Of a DNA stretch of 64,000 nt, positions 17,231 through 27,140 are shown in pieces (the first letter of the stretch is position 1; each line of letters starts with the position of its first letter). The translations under genes were made by a program, and so were the position numbers. The stretch lies in the NCBI RefSeq assembly GCF_001693515.2, contig NZ_CP042968.1:1178001-1242000 (forward strand), read 5' to 3'. Below the pieces are notes generated by a model. It saw only the letters and a program-made list of their open reading frames with translations, searched no databases and had not been told where the DNA came from. This DNA is from Bradyrhizobium paxllaeri. Lineage in GTDB: Bacteria > Pseudomonadota > Alphaproteobacteria > Rhizobiales > Xanthobacteraceae.

Positions 17231-20122
17231 TCACCCTTTCTTGCGCGGACCGCGCTCGGCGGGGGGCTCGCCGGGCGCGTCGCCGGAAGGCGCGGCGTCC
17301 GATTTGCCCTTGCGTGTCGAATCCTTGATGCCCTGCATATCGCGGGCTTCGCGAATGAGGCCGGGCATTTTGGCAAGGCTGCCGCCCTCGACGCCGATGT
17401 CCGAGAGAATCGAGTCGATCAGCGGCGCCTGCACGCGGTAGCGCAGCGCCGAGTCGATCACCTCGTCGGTGGCGCTGCGGCCGCCGCCACCGCCGCCGAT
17501 GCCATTGCCGTTGAGGCCGTCGACACTGAGAATCCGGATGCCCTCGATCTTCTCCATCGGCTTGACGCTCTCGCGCACGATGCCCTCGATACGGTCGAGC
17601 AGCTTGCGGCGGAACAGCGAGTAGCGCGCCTGGTCGGTGAGCACGTTCTCGGCTTCGTTCAGGAGACGCTGCGCCTCCGCCTCGACTGCGGCGCGCACGC
17701 GCTCGGCCTCGGCGGCGATCCGCGTTTCCTCGGCCTGCTTCTCGGCGAGCAGCACTTCCACGGTCTTGCGCCGCTTGGCGATCTCGCTTTCGCGGGCGGT
17801 GACGACGCGCTCGGCCGCTTCCGTCGCCCGCACGCGGGCATCCTCGGCCGCGACCTTGGCGGCGGATTCCTCCAGCGATTTCTGATAGAGGGCGATCGCC
17901 TTTTCCATCAGCGCCGTCTCGACGTCCTTTTCTCGACCAACTTCTAACTTTCGCAGATCACGCTCGCGACCGATGCGGGCTTCGTCGAGCCCACGGTCGG
18001 ACGCGATTCGCGCGCGCTCGACTTCCTCGCGGGAAGCAATCTCGGCTTCCTGCAGCGCCTGGACGCGGGCGACTTCGAGCTGCTCGATCGCGCGGCGCCG
18101 CGCCAGCCGGGCGGCTTCGAGCGCCTGTTCGCGCGTGACATCGGTGGTTTCGACTTCCTTGCGCGCGTTGATCTCCGCCTGCTTGACCTGGCGGTCGGCG
18201 TCGATCCGTTCGGAGCGCTTGGCGGCCAGCGCGATCACGCGCTCCTCGTCGGCGATCTCGACGGCCTTCTTCTGGTCGATATTGAGCACTTCGCGGGTCT
18301 TCGAGGAGGCGATGCGCTCCGCTTCGAGCGCCAGTTCGACCTCGACGCGCCGCCGCTCGATGGCGTCGCGGCGCTTGAGTTCGGCGGTCTCGATGGACTC
18401 GGTGCGCTCGATTTCGAGCCCCCGCGTCTCCTTCTCGGCCCGGATACGCTGGGCGGCGATCACCTTCTCCTGGGCAATGCGCGCGGCCTCGATGGCTTCG
18501 CGCGAGGCGATGTCGGCTTCCTCGACGGCGCGGTTGCGCGCGATTTCGAGCGAGCGAACGCGCTCTTCCTGGGCAATACGTGAGGCTTCGGTTGTTTCTC
18601 GCGCCGTAATCCCGGCGACTTCCAGCGCCTGGTTGCGCTCGATCTCCAGCTTGCGCGTGGTGTGTTCGGCGGCGATGCGTTCGGCGGCGAGCGTCCGCTC
18701 GCGGGCGATCCGGGCGGCTTCCACGGCCTTTTGCGCCTCGATCTCCGCTTCCTGGATGGTGCGTACCTGCGCAATCTCCAGCGACCTTGTGCGCTCGTCG
18801 GAGGCGATACGCTCGACATTGACGATCGTGGTTTGGGCGATGCGAGCCTTCTCGGTTGCCTCGCGTGCCGCGATTTCGGCTTCCTCGACCGCGCGGGTGC
18901 GCTCGATCTCACGCCTGCGGGTTTCCTCCTCATTGGCGATCCGCGCATCCGTGATGGAACGATCCTGCTGGATGCGGGCCTTCTCAACCGCTTCGCGTGC
19001 CGTGATCTCGGCTTCCTCGACCGACCGTGTGCGCTCGATCTCCCGTTGCCGAACCTCGCGCTCGGAGGCGATACGGGCGGTATCGACCGCGCGCTGGTTG
19101 GCGATTTTTGCTTTCTCGATCTCCTCGCGCGCGAGCAGTTCTTTTTCCTCGACTGCGCGCGTCCGCTCGATCTCGCGGTGCCTTGTCTCCCGTTCCGAGG
19201 CGATACGGGCTTCGGCGATCGCGAGCTCATTGGCGATGCGCGCCTTCTCGATGGCTTCACGGGCGGAAATCTGCGCCTGTTCGGCCTCGGTCTCGCGCAA
19301 CGCGCGTTCGCGCGCCACTTCCGTGCGCTGCAGCGCCCGGCGCATCTCGATGTCGCGCTCCTGTTCGAGACGGGCGGTCTCGCTTTCGCGCTCGATTTCC
19401 AGCGCCTGTCGTTCGGCTTCGAGATTGCGGGAGCGGATCTTGATCATCGAATCCTGCTCGATGTCATTGCGCAGCTTGCGCCTGGCCTCGATGTCCTCCA
19501 TCAGCCGGGTCAGACCCTCGGCGTCGAATCGGTTCGACGGGTTGAAATATTCCAGATCGGTCTGGTCGAGATCGGTGATGGCGACAGACTCCAGTTCAAG
19601 GCCGTTCTGGGCCAGTGCTTCGGCGGCGGCGGCCTTGACGCGCGCGACATATTCGCCGCGCTGCTCGTGCATCTGTTCCATGGTCATTTCGGCGGCGACG
19701 GAACGGATGGCGGAGACGAACTTGCCGGAGAGAAGAGCGTGCAACTGTTCCGGTTCGAGCGTGCGCCGCCCGAGCGTCGCCGCGGCAATTGCGACCGCCT
19801 CGCGGGTCGGCTGCACGCGCACATAGAAATCGGCCTCGATGTCGATGCGCATGCGGTCGCGGGTAATCACCGCGTCATGTTTTGCCCGCACGATTCCCAT
19901 CGGCAGCACGTTCATGTTGACGGGCGTGTAGTCGTGAATGAACGGCAGCACGAAGGCGCCGCCGTTGATCACCACGCGTTCGCCGAGCAGACCAGTTCGG
20001 ACGAAGGAGACTTCCTTCGACGAACGGTGGTAGAGCCAGTTCACGATATAGACGACGATGGCGATCACGACGATCGCGACGATCAGCCAGAGGATCAACT
20101 CGCCAACCAGAGTCCCCGACAT
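17231..20122 (-). CDS. Large flotillin/YqiK-like SPFH-domain protein with long hendecad coiled coil
   Basis: A 963-residue protein, far longer than usual flotillins (about 420-690). Residues 8-30 form a membrane helix, about 35-210 an SPFH/band-7 domain, and about 215-800 a charged coiled coil rich in REIERTRAVEEAEI-type units. From residue 316 to 612 the units repeat every 44 residues (four times 11), with one 33-residue unit. A GNGIGGGGGGRS linker and a flotillin-type C-terminal domain (VRESVKPMEKIEGIRIL, then a predicted assembly helix) follow, ending in a basic, disordered tail. Start preceded by GGGAGGAG. Flotillins build membrane microdomains; here it may scaffold the hydroxylase complex encoded next to it. 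Confidence 0.87.
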   Translation of the reverse strand: MSGTLVGELILWLIVAIVVIAIVVYIVNWLYHRSSKEVSFVRTGLLGERVVINGGAFVLPFIHDYTPVNMNVLPMGIVRAKHDAVITRDRMRIDIEADFYVRVQPTREAVAIAAATLGRRTLEPEQLHALLSGKFVSAIRSVAAEMTMEQMHEQRGEYVARVKAAAAEALAQNGLELESVAITDLDQTDLEYFNPSNRFDAEGLTRLMEDIEARRKLRNDIEQDSMIKIRSRNLEAERQALEIERESETARLEQERDIEMRRALQRTEVARERALRETEAEQAQISAREAIEKARIANELAIAEARIASERETRHREIERTRAVEEKELLAREEIEKAKIANQRAVDTARIASEREVRQREIERTRSVEEAEITAREAVEKARIQQDRSITDARIANEEETRRREIERTRAVEEAEIAAREATEKARIAQTTIVNVERIASDERTRSLEIAQVRTIQEAEIEAQKAVEAARIARERTLAAERIAAEHTTRKLEIERNQALEVAGITARETTEASRIAQEERVRSLEIARNRAVEEADIASREAIEAARIAQEKVIAAQRIRAEKETRGLEIERTESIETAELKRRDAIERRRVEVELALEAERIASSKTREVLNIDQKKAVEIADEERVIALAAKRSERIDADRQVKQAEINARKEVETTDVTREQALEAARLARRRAIEQLEVARVQALQEAEIASREEVERARIASDRGLDEARIGRERDLRKLEVGREKDVETALMEKAIALYQKSLEESAAKVAAEDARVRATEAAERVVTARESEIAKRRKTVEVLLAEKQAEETRIAAEAERVRAAVEAEAQRLLNEAENVLTDQARYSLFRRKLLDRIEGIVRESVKPMEKIEGIRILSVDGLNGNGIGGGGGGRSATDEVIDSALRYRVQAPLIDSILSDIGVEGGSLAKMPGLIREARDMQGIKDSTRKGKSDAAPSGDAPGEPPAERGPRKKG
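18287..19177 (-). repeat. Tandem 132-base coding repeats (44-residue units) inside the flotillin gene
   Basis: Seven consecutive units starting at residues 316, 360, 404, 448, 492, 525 and 569 of the flotillin-like protein begin with REIER, LEIER or LEIAR and end in an ARIA(S/A)E-type segment. Six units are 44 residues and the fifth is 33, so lengths are exact multiples of 11. The DNA copies are diverged, so the array is old. An 11-residue period gives a straight or slightly right-handed coiled coil. Confidence 0.8.
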
Positions 20123-20146
20123 CTTCTCCTCCCTTTGCCCTCGGCG

Positions 20147-20980
20147 TTACCGCGCGCCGATCGCCTTGAATTTACGAACCTGTTCCGTGAGCGCGCGCTC
20201 CACCGGCAGGCGCTCCATCGAGGAGGCGCCGTAGAAGCCGTGGCACTTGCGCGTGTGTTTCATGATGAAGTCGGCATCATCTGGCTCGGCGATCGGCCCG
20301 CCATGAGCCAGCACCAGTATGTCCGGATTGACGCTGAGCGCCGCCGCAGCCCAGGTGTCGATCTGCTCCGGGCAGTCTTCGAGCCTGGGCGCGGTGTGCG
20401 CCCCGATCGCGCCGCCGGTGGTTAGACCGAGATGGCAGACGATGATGTCGGCGCCCGCGATCGCCATCGCCGCGGCCTGGCTTTCGCTGAACACGTAAGG
20501 CGTCGTCAGCATGTCCTTGTCGCGCGCCTTGGCGATCATGTCGATCTCCAGTGCGTAGGACATGCCGGTCTCTTCGAGATTGGCGCGGAAGACGCCATCG
20601 ATCAGCCCGACGGTCGGAAAGTTCTGCACGCCGGCAAAGCCCAGCGCCTTGAGCTGATCGAGGAAGGTATCCATGTCGCGGAACGGATCGGTGCCGTTGA
20701 CGCCGGCCAGCACCGGCGTCCTGGTGACGACCGGCAGCACCTCGCCGGCCATCTCCACCACGATCGCATTGGCATCGCCGTAGGGCATCAGGCCGGCAAG
20801 CGAACCGCGTCCCGCCATGCGGTAGCGGCCGGAATTGTAGATCACGATCAGGTCGACGCCGCCGGCCTCCTCGCATTTGGCCGATAGCCCCGTGCCAGCG
20901 CCGCCGCCGACGATCGGCTCACCCCTGGCGGCCATGTTGCGGAATTTCTTCAGGATGGCTGAACGTTCGAACTTCGCCAT
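20147..20980 (-). CDS. Phosphoenolpyruvate-hydrolase-family TIM-barrel protein (Tm-1 C-terminal-like)
   Basis: A 277-residue TIM-barrel protein of the PEP hydrolase/TIM-barrel signal-transduction family (COG5564). Visible family features are [18 protein letters not shown] near the N terminus, [24 protein letters not shown], the [13 protein letters not shown] loop and LAHGGPI. Start at 20980 (GAGGTGACC before it), two bases after the stop of the LivF/Tm-1 fusion. In plants and fungi this barrel is joined to a Tm-1-like N-terminal domain; here the two halves are separate adjacent genes. Its enzymatic reaction is not established for this family. Confidence 0.86.
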   Translation of the reverse strand: MAKFERSAILKKFRNMAARGEPIVGGGAGTGLSAKCEEAGGVDLIVIYNSGRYRMAGRGSLAGLMPYGDANAIVVEMAGEVLPVVTRTPVLAGVNGTDPFRDMDTFLDQLKALGFAGVQNFPTVGLIDGVFRANLEETGMSYALEIDMIAKARDKDMLTTPYVFSESQAAAMAIAGADIIVCHLGLTTGGAIGAHTAPRLEDCPEQIDTWAAAALSVNPDILVLAHGGPIAEPDDADFIMKHTRKCHGFYGASSMERLPVERALTEQVRKFKAIGAR

Positions 20981-20982
20981 GG

Positions 20983-23208
20983 TCACCTCGCGACTTTCCG
21001 ACGTGTCCCCGGGCGTCCGACCAGAGGGCGGAGCGCGTTGACGATGGCGGATGCAAATTCGGGCTCGTTGATGTGGCGCTTGATGCGGATGAGCTGGCGG
21101 TTGCCGGTCTGGCGCACGCTGCGTTCCAGCGCGGTAAACAGTGCGGCATCGGCCTCCGGATCCCAGAACGGCTGTCCCGGTGCGTCGAGTGCGGAGACGC
21201 CGCCTTCGGGGAGGAAGAAGCGCACCGACCCGTCCATCCGGTTGAGCTTGTCGCCGATCCAGCGCCCGATCCGGTCGTTCTCCTCCGGCGTGGTGCGCAT
21301 CAAGGTCACCTGCGGATTGTGAACGTGGAATTTGCGCTGGCGGTAGTGTTCGGGAATCGTATCGGGCGCGCCGAAATTGACCATGTCGAGCGCACCCACT
21401 GAGCCGATGAAGGGCACGCGGCTGCGAATGATCGCGCCGAAGCGATCTTCCGTTGCCGGGAACACGCCGCCCATCAGGAGGTCGCAGACCTCCGTCGTCG
21501 TGAGGTCGATGACGCCTGCGAGCATTCCGGAATCGACCAGCTTCTCCATCGAGCGACCGCCGACGCCGGTGGCGTGGAAGACGAGGCATTCGAAATCGTT
21601 GCGCAGATCGGCTGCGATCTTCTGCACGGCCGGCGTCGTCACGCCGAACATGGTGATGCCGACCGCCGGCAGATCCGCCGGCGCCCTGCGCTCATTCGCG
21701 GCCTGATTGTCGAGCCGCGCCTTCACCATGCCGGCGATGGCGTTGGCGCCATTGGCGAGCACGGCGCGCGAGATCGAGTTGAGGCCCTGCACGTCGGTGA
21801 CCGAATACATCATCGTGATATCGGCCGGTCCGACATAGGGGCCGACATCTCCCGATGCGACCGATGAGATGATGAGCTTTGGTACGCCGACGGGGAGGGC
21901 GCGCATGCCTGGTGCGACCAGCGAGGCACCGCCGGAACCGCCCGCCGAAATGATGCCGGCGATATTGCCCTGGCGGCGCAGCCAGTTGGCGAAGGCGTCC
22001 GCCATCGCGGAAACCGACGTGCCGCGATCGGCGCCGAACACGCTCGATCCGCCGCGCCCATGATTCAGCGCGATTTCCTGCGCGGAGACGTCGCAGGTGG
22101 AGAGCTTGCCGCTGGTGGAGACGTCGACCAGGCGTGTCCGCAAACCCTGCCCGGCGATCACGTCGCGGATGAAGCGCAGCTCCTCGCCCTTGGTATCGAG
22201 CGTTCCGACAACGAGGACGACCGGCGGCCCGGATGCGCTTTGCACGCCTGCGCCGGCCTGACGCTTCTGCCGCGCGGCATCTTCGATGCGCGCCACGCCG
22301 CTCGAGAGCGTGCGCGCGGCGTTCTCGATGCGGGCGATGGGTATCGGCTGTGACCAGCGCGTCGGCAGCGTGGGATTGGAGATATAGACCCGAACCGGCG
22401 CTGCGCTTGGGGCGCGCGGCTGCGCGGGACGCGTTTCGGCGCGTGCGTCGGCGGCGGCGATATCCAGTTCCGGCTCGGCGCCATGGACACCGACGCCAAG
22501 CAGCCGCTGTTGCAGCTCGCGGTCGGCGGCCAGGCGCGCGGAGTCGATGATGCGATTGACGCGGCCGTTGACCATGATCGCGACGTTTTTCGAGATCGCG
22601 GTGGCGACGCCGATATTCTGCTCGATCACGAGCACCGACATGTCACCGTCCTCGCCGAGCCGCACCAGCATGTCCTCGACCTGGGCGACGATGACAGGCG
22701 CAAGCCCTTCGGTCGGCTCGTCCATGATGAGAAGTTGCGGGTTGGTCAGCAGAGCGCGCGAGATCGCCAGCATCTGCTGTTCGCCGCCGGAGAGCTGGCC
22801 GCCGCCATGGTCCTTGCGCTCGGCCAGGCGGGGAAACGTCTCGTAGATGCGGTCGATGCTCCAGGCGCCGCGCCGCATTCCGGCGGCAAGCTGCAGATGC
22901 TCGTCGACGCTGAGCGAGCGCCACAGCCGCCGCCCTTGCGGTACATATCCGACGCCTGCTTGCGCGATCCGCGCCGGGCTGAGGCGGGTGATGTCCTCGC
23001 CGCGGACCCGGACCGAACCGCCGCTCGCCCGCAGCAGGCCCATGATGGTCTTGCACAGCGTGGTCTTGCCCATGCCGTTACGGCCGACCACCGAGAACAC
23101 GCCGGAATCCAGCGTTAGATCGACGCCCTGCAGCGCATGCGAATGGCCGTAATAGACGTCGAGGCCGCGGACTTCGAGGGCGGGCGCGGCGCGGCGGACA
23201 TCATTCAT
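20983..23208 (-). CDS. LivF-type ABC ATPase fused to Tm-1-like (UPF0261) domain
   Basis: A 741-residue fusion. Residues 12-240 form a complete LivF-type ATPase with Walker A (GRNGMGKTT, 42-50), signature LSGGEQQ (139-145) and Walker B ([11 protein letters not shown]). Residues 243-327 are an Ala/Arg/Pro-rich linker. From residue 328 ([13 protein letters not shown]) to the end lies a full Tm-1-like ATP-binding domain, with [33 protein letters not shown] and the VFHATGVGG loop. Start at 23208, overlapping the LivG stop by eight bases. As LivF it should complete the transporter with LivG, LivM and LivH; the attached domain may couple import to the first step of metabolism. Tm-1 in tomato blocks tobamovirus replication, but the bacterial function is unknown. 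Confidence 0.88.
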   Translation of the reverse strand: MNDVRRAAPALEVRGLDVYYGHSHALQGVDLTLDSGVFSVVGRNGMGKTTLCKTIMGLLRASGGSVRVRGEDITRLSPARIAQAGVGYVPQGRRLWRSLSVDEHLQLAAGMRRGAWSIDRIYETFPRLAERKDHGGGQLSGGEQQMLAISRALLTNPQLLIMDEPTEGLAPVIVAQVEDMLVRLGEDGDMSVLVIEQNIGVATAISKNVAIMVNGRVNRIIDSARLAADRELQQRLLGVGVHGAEPELDIAAADARAETRPAQPRAPSAAPVRVYISNPTLPTRWSQPIPIARIENAARTLSSGVARIEDAARQKRQAGAGVQSASGPPVVLVVGTLDTKGEELRFIRDVIAGQGLRTRLVDVSTSGKLSTCDVSAQEIALNHGRGGSSVFGADRGTSVSAMADAFANWLRRQGNIAGIISAGGSGGASLVAPGMRALPVGVPKLIISSVASGDVGPYVGPADITMMYSVTDVQGLNSISRAVLANGANAIAGMVKARLDNQAANERRAPADLPAVGITMFGVTTPAVQKIAADLRNDFECLVFHATGVGGRSMEKLVDSGMLAGVIDLTTTEVCDLLMGGVFPATEDRFGAIIRSRVPFIGSVGALDMVNFGAPDTIPEHYRQRKFHVHNPQVTLMRTTPEENDRIGRWIGDKLNRMDGSVRFFLPEGGVSALDAPGQPFWDPEADAALFTALERSVRQTGNRQLIRIKRHINEPEFASAIVNALRPLVGRPGTRRKVAR

Positions 23209-23983
23209 GGCCGGCCCCCAGATAGAGTTCCTGCACCTCGGGGTCGGCTTCGATCTCGTGCGGCAATCCCTCTTTGAAGACACGGCCGTTGTGCATCATC
23301 GTGACGCTTTCGACGACGCGCAGTGCGACGTCCATGTCGTGCTCGATGATGATGTAGCCGATATGGGCGGGCAGCGACGTCAGGATCTCGATCAGTTCGC
23401 GCCGCTCGGTGGGCGAGAGCCCTGCGGCCGGCTCGTCGAACAGGATGAAGCGCGGGGCGCCGGCGAGCGCGAGCGCGATTTCGAGCTGCCGCTGCTGGCC
23501 ATGCGCGAGTTCCGCGACCCGCTGCTCCCTGACTGATGTCAGATGCACGGCCTGGATCAGGGCTTCGGTCGCATGCATCAGTGCGTCGTTCGTGCCCGGA
23601 CGCAGCACCGAAAACCGTCCGCGGGAAACGCCGCGGCAGGCTAAATAGACATTGTCCCGCACCGAGAGGCCGGGGAACAGCGCCGAGATCTGGTAGGTGC
23701 GGCGCAGGCCCCGCCTGATCCGCTCATACGGCGGGAAGTGGGTGATGTCCTCACCGAAGAACCGGATGGTGCCGGATGACGGCGGAAAATCGCCGGTCAC
23801 GCAATTGAACAGCGTAGTCTTGCCGGCGCCGTTGGAGCCGAGCACGGCGCGGCGCTCGCCCGGGCGAACCGTGATGGTGACGTCGGTGAGCGCCGCGAGC
23901 GCCCCGAACAGCCGGGTCACGCCGCGCAGTTCCAGCGCAGCGCCGGCAGCAACCGATGAAAAGCGTGGCGCGGCATTATCCAT
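23201..23983 (-). CDS. livG: LivG-type ABC transporter ATP-binding protein
   Basis: A 260-residue ABC ATPase with Walker A (GSNGAGKTT), the LivG-type insertion PFSVLRPG-like segment after the Q-loop, a degenerate signature ([15 protein letters not shown]) and Walker B ([15 protein letters not shown]), closing with [10 protein letters not shown]. The [10 protein letters not shown] signature is normal for LivG. It overlaps the LivM stop by eight bases and the LivF fusion start by eight bases, so the ABC genes are tightly coupled. It pairs with the LivF half of the next gene as an ATPase heterodimer. Confidence 0.92.
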   Translation of the reverse strand: MDNAAPRFSSVAAGAALELRGVTRLFGALAALTDVTITVRPGERRAVLGSNGAGKTTLFNCVTGDFPPSSGTIRFFGEDITHFPPYERIRRGLRRTYQISALFPGLSVRDNVYLACRGVSRGRFSVLRPGTNDALMHATEALIQAVHLTSVREQRVAELAHGQQRQLEIALALAGAPRFILFDEPAAGLSPTERRELIEILTSLPAHIGYIIIEHDMDVALRVVESVTMMHNGRVFKEGLPHEIEADPEVQELYLGAGHE

Positions 23984-25058
23984 GCGGCTTCCCTCCGCTT
24001 GGACGCGCGTCAGTGGCTGCAGCGCGGCGGCGCCAGCGCTCCCACAGTCCGATCACGCCATCCGACGACCAGAACACGATGGCGAGGAAGCCGAGGCCGA
24101 TCAGCAGCCGGAAGCGGTTGCCGTCGAGCCCGAACTTGACCAAGAGATCGAGCGCGAAGGTGCGAAGGATGACGAAGATGAAGGCGCCGATGTAGGGGCC
24201 GACGGGACGGCTGATGCCGCCGACAACGGCGATAATCAGGATGTCGATGCAGGCGCCGACGCTGACCGAGCCGGGCGAGATCTGCCGGTAGTTCCACACC
24301 TGCAGCACGCCGCCGAGCGCGGCGATGAAGGCGGCAAAGGCATAGGCGGCCACGCGGTGTGCGTTGACATTGAAACCGAGCGCCGCCATGCGGCGGGGAT
24401 TGTCGCGCACGCCCTGCAGCGCCAGGCCGAACGGGGCACGCGAGACATATTGAACGGCGAAATAGCAGAAAGCAGCGACGCCCAGCGTAACGTAATAGAA
24501 GGGGATGTCGGAACGCCAGTCGACGCCCCAGAATTTCGGCGTCGCGACCGTGTTGATGCCGGTATGGCCGCCGAAGATCGCCCAGTTCTGGTTGGTGAAA
24601 TAATAGAAAGCCGCGCCGATCGCGAGCGTGATCATGATGGTGTAGATGCCCTCGGTGCGCACCGCAAGTGCACCGCCGAGCGTGCCGAACGCGGTCGCGA
24701 GCAGCAGCGCCATCGGCGTTGCCAGCCACCACGGCCAGCCGAGGCTGATATTGGTGTTGGCGCTCATGCCGAACACGGCGACCATGTAGGCGGCAAAGCC
24801 GGCGACGGTGAGCTGCATCAGGCTGACCATGCCGCCATAACCGGCGAGGAACATCAGGCTGAGCGCGATGGTCCCGAGGATCATCGTGGTGGCGAAGATC
24901 TCGATCAGGAAGAAGCCGTTGGCGATGAACGGCATGATCAGGAGGATCACGGCGACCAGCCAAACCGCCGGCTTGTTGAATTCCGGCCACGCCAGCAGTA
25001 TCGCGCGTGCCTTTGCCGGCTGACTGGTCTGAGGATGGGTGCCCTGGACCAACGACAT
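23976..25058 (-). CDS. livM: LivM-type ABC transporter permease
   Basis: A 360-residue inner-membrane protein with about ten hydrophobic helices. It has the LivM landmarks: a GYGGMVSLMQ segment (usually G-GQ-SLG), the cytoplasmic GVRDNPRRMAALGFNV loop that contacts the ATPases, and the GGISRPVGPYIGAF loop. It starts one base after the LivH stop region. With LivH it forms the membrane channel of a branched-chain amino acid/amide/urea-type importer; such systems in this group often carry aromatic or heterocyclic acids instead. Confidence 0.92.
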   Translation of the reverse strand: MSLVQGTHPQTSQPAKARAILLAWPEFNKPAVWLVAVILLIMPFIANGFFLIEIFATTMILGTIALSLMFLAGYGGMVSLMQLTVAGFAAYMVAVFGMSANTNISLGWPWWLATPMALLLATAFGTLGGALAVRTEGIYTIMITLAIGAAFYYFTNQNWAIFGGHTGINTVATPKFWGVDWRSDIPFYYVTLGVAAFCYFAVQYVSRAPFGLALQGVRDNPRRMAALGFNVNAHRVAAYAFAAFIAALGGVLQVWNYRQISPGSVSVGACIDILIIAVVGGISRPVGPYIGAFIFVILRTFALDLLVKFGLDGNRFRLLIGLGFLAIVFWSSDGVIGLWERWRRRAAATDARPSGGKPHG

Positions 25059-25059
25059 G

Positions 25060-26070
25060 TCATCGCCTCGCCAACAGGCCCTGCGGCCGCAGCGCCAGCA
25101 CCAGCACCATGATGAGGAAGGTCACCACGATCGCGTAGGTCGGGATGTAGACCGAGCCAAGCTGCTCGGCGAGGCCGATGATGACGGCGCCGAGCGCCGC
25201 ACCCGGAATCGATCCCATGCCACCGACGATCACGACGACGAGCGAAGCCAGCAGAAAGCGGGTGTCTTCGCCGGGCGAGATCGATTGAAAGGTTCCGCCC
25301 ACGACACCTGCGATTCCCGCAAGCCCTGCGCCGAGCGCGAACACGGCCACGAAGACGAGCTGGATCGGCACGCCGGTGGCCGCGAGCATGTCACGGTCAT
25401 CGACGCCGGCGCGCACCATCATGCCGACGCGAGTCCGGTTGAGTGCCAGCCACATCGCGATGCCAATCACCACCGCCGCGACGAAGATCACGAGCCGCAC
25501 CATCGGGTAACGCAGATACACCGCTTCGCCGGAGGATCTGACCGCGGTGACCAGCGGCAATTCAATCGGGCCGACCAGCCAGCTCGGGGTCTGGATCTGG
25601 TAGAAGTCGCCGCCGAATGCCCACAGCATCAGGTCCGCAAACACGATCGAGAGCCCGATCGTCACCATGGTCTGGCGCAGATCCTGTCCTTCCATGCGGC
25701 GGAAGACCACGATTTGCAGCACGATGCCGACCAGGGCGACACCGAGAAACGCGATGACGAAGCCGAGGATCCAGGAACCGGTCCAGGCGCTGATGGCGTA
25801 ACCGATGTAGCCACCGAACAGATAGAGCGAGCCATGCGCCAGATTGACGTTGCGCATCAGCCCGAAGATCAGCGTGAATCCGCTCGCGACCAGGAAGTAG
25901 AGGCCGCCGAGCGTGATGCCGTTGAAGACGGCGTTGAGAAAGACCCGCTTCCTGCCGAACGCTTCTTCGAGGCCGGGTGGCCAGACGGCAAGGATCAGCC
26001 ACAACAGCACCGCGACCGCGATCAAGACGATCAGCGCCCATGCCGGATGGCGTTCGATGAATCGTGTCAC
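25060..26070 (-). CDS. livH: LivH-type ABC transporter permease
   Basis: A 336-residue permease with about eight membrane helices and LivH landmarks: GITLGGLYFLVASGFTLIFGLMRNVNLAHGSLY near the N terminus, the AGVDDRDMLAATGVPI cytoplasmic coupling loop, and GGMGSIPGAALGAVIIG. The GTG start at 26070 lacks a strong Shine-Dalgarno sequence. It lies 129 bases after the AraC gene stop, so the transporter genes may have their own promoter in that gap, though I cannot identify one. Confidence 0.9.
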   Translation of the reverse strand: MTRFIERHPAWALIVLIAVAVLLWLILAVWPPGLEEAFGRKRVFLNAVFNGITLGGLYFLVASGFTLIFGLMRNVNLAHGSLYLFGGYIGYAISAWTGSWILGFVIAFLGVALVGIVLQIVVFRRMEGQDLRQTMVTIGLSIVFADLMLWAFGGDFYQIQTPSWLVGPIELPLVTAVRSSGEAVYLRYPMVRLVIFVAAVVIGIAMWLALNRTRVGMMVRAGVDDRDMLAATGVPIQLVFVAVFALGAGLAGIAGVVGGTFQSISPGEDTRFLLASLVVVIVGGMGSIPGAALGAVIIGLAEQLGSVYIPTYAIVVTFLIMVLVLALRPQGLLARR

Positions 26071-26199
26071 GGTAGCAGCGCGGCCGTCACCATGCCGTCC
26101 TCCCAGACGCGCGGCCGTTTCGGCTCGCGTTTTGGGACCATTCTAATGGGGCCGCGGAGCTTGCACTTGATTGTGAGTATCTTTTCGCGCGCTCTGCGC

Positions 26200-27027
26200 T
26201 CAGGGGCGCAAGACTTTGGCGGCGCGGCGGTATTCGGTCGGCGCCATTCCGACATTGGCGGCGAAGAAACGGGTGAAACCGCTCTGGGAGGAGAAGCCGA
26301 GATCGAAGCCGATATCGGCAATCGGCACCTCGGTCGCGACCAGCGCGTCCAGCGCCTGTTCCATGATCAGTGTATTGAGATAGAGGTTCGGGGTGACGCC
26401 GGTCTGGGTACGGAACAGCCGGTAGAAGTGCGGGCGCGACAGCCCGGAGGCCCGCGCGATCGAATCCAGTTCGATCTCCGCACCTGGGCTTTCGGACATC
26501 AGCTTGATGGATTTGCGGACGCGAAAGTCGGTGATGGCGCTGGCGCTGCGCGTCTCCTGCACCGGCTCGGAACTCTGCCAGCTCTCCTCATAGCATCCGT
26601 CGATCAACTGCCTGAGTTCGCTATCGAGACTGCTTAGCGAGGGTGCGCCGCAGACCAGCGCCGCGGTTCGCCGGATATGCCTGTCGAGGGCGACGGTGCG
26701 CTTGAAACAGGTATGGCCGAACCGCAAACCGTGAGCGCGCGCCGCATCGGGAGCGAACCATTCGGCGTTGACGTAGAGCACGAAGAAGATCGCGCCGTTC
26801 TCCATGTCCGTCGGGACAAAATTGTGTGGTTCCCAGGGGTTGATGGCAACAATGGAATCTTCCGCGAGAAGCCATCGCTCGTCGCACACATCAATGCGCG
26901 CCGGTGTTCCACCGACATGAAAGATCAGGTGCCCTTCGCGATGCGCATGCATGTTGAAGGGGCGGTTCAACTGATAGACCGTCGCGCGACCGAACCGGCC
27001 GTGGAAGACGGCGAGAGCCTTGCTCAT
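26200..27027 (-). CDS. AraC-family transcriptional regulator
   Basis: A 275-residue regulator: an N-terminal cupin effector domain (residues 10-150, with HREGHLIFHVGG and INPWEPHNF) and a C-terminal double helix-turn-helix (about 175-275, with ASGLSRPHFYRLFRTQTGVTPNLYLN and the FSSQSGFTRFFAANVGMAPTEYRR signature). The frame stays open upstream, but the ATG at 27027 has GGGAGGGAAGG just before it. It lies inside the transporter operon, between the binding-protein gene and livH, and so probably senses the imported compound or a metabolite and controls the cluster. Confidence 0.9.
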   Translation of the reverse strand: MSKALAVFHGRFGRATVYQLNRPFNMHAHREGHLIFHVGGTPARIDVCDERWLLAEDSIVAINPWEPHNFVPTDMENGAIFFVLYVNAEWFAPDAARAHGLRFGHTCFKRTVALDRHIRRTAALVCGAPSLSSLDSELRQLIDGCYEESWQSSEPVQETRSASAITDFRVRKSIKLMSESPGAEIELDSIARASGLSRPHFYRLFRTQTGVTPNLYLNTLIMEQALDALVATEVPIADIGFDLGFSSQSGFTRFFAANVGMAPTEYRRAAKVLRP

Positions 27028-27113
27028 GCCTTCCCTCCCGCGGGATGTTCTTGTCTTTTTCAACCAGCGTTCAACATCCGCCGCGAGAATGCAAGGGAAG
27101 ATCACGTCCAGCC

Positions 27114-27140
27114 CGGGCCCCGGCGCGTGACCGGGGCCCG
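27114..27140 (-). promoter_or_regulatory. GC-rich intercistronic hairpin after the binding-protein gene
   Basis: A perfect 10-base inverted repeat (CGGGCCCCGG and CCGGGGCCCG) with a 7-base loop sits 20 bases past the binding-protein stop and 87 bases before the AraC start. No T-run follows on either strand, so it is more likely an mRNA-stabilising or attenuating hairpin than a classic terminator. It would raise binding-protein mRNA over the downstream genes. Confidence 0.6.

Noticed and set aside
17973..20425. Long plus-strand frames opposite the flotillin repeats
   Set aside because: The repeats in the real gene create repeated Ser/Arg- or Asp/Leu-rich antisense frames; no start signal or domain supports them.
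27114..27140. Rho-independent terminator for the binding-protein gene
   Set aside because: The stem is strong but no T-run follows on the minus strand, so I list it only as an intercistronic hairpin.
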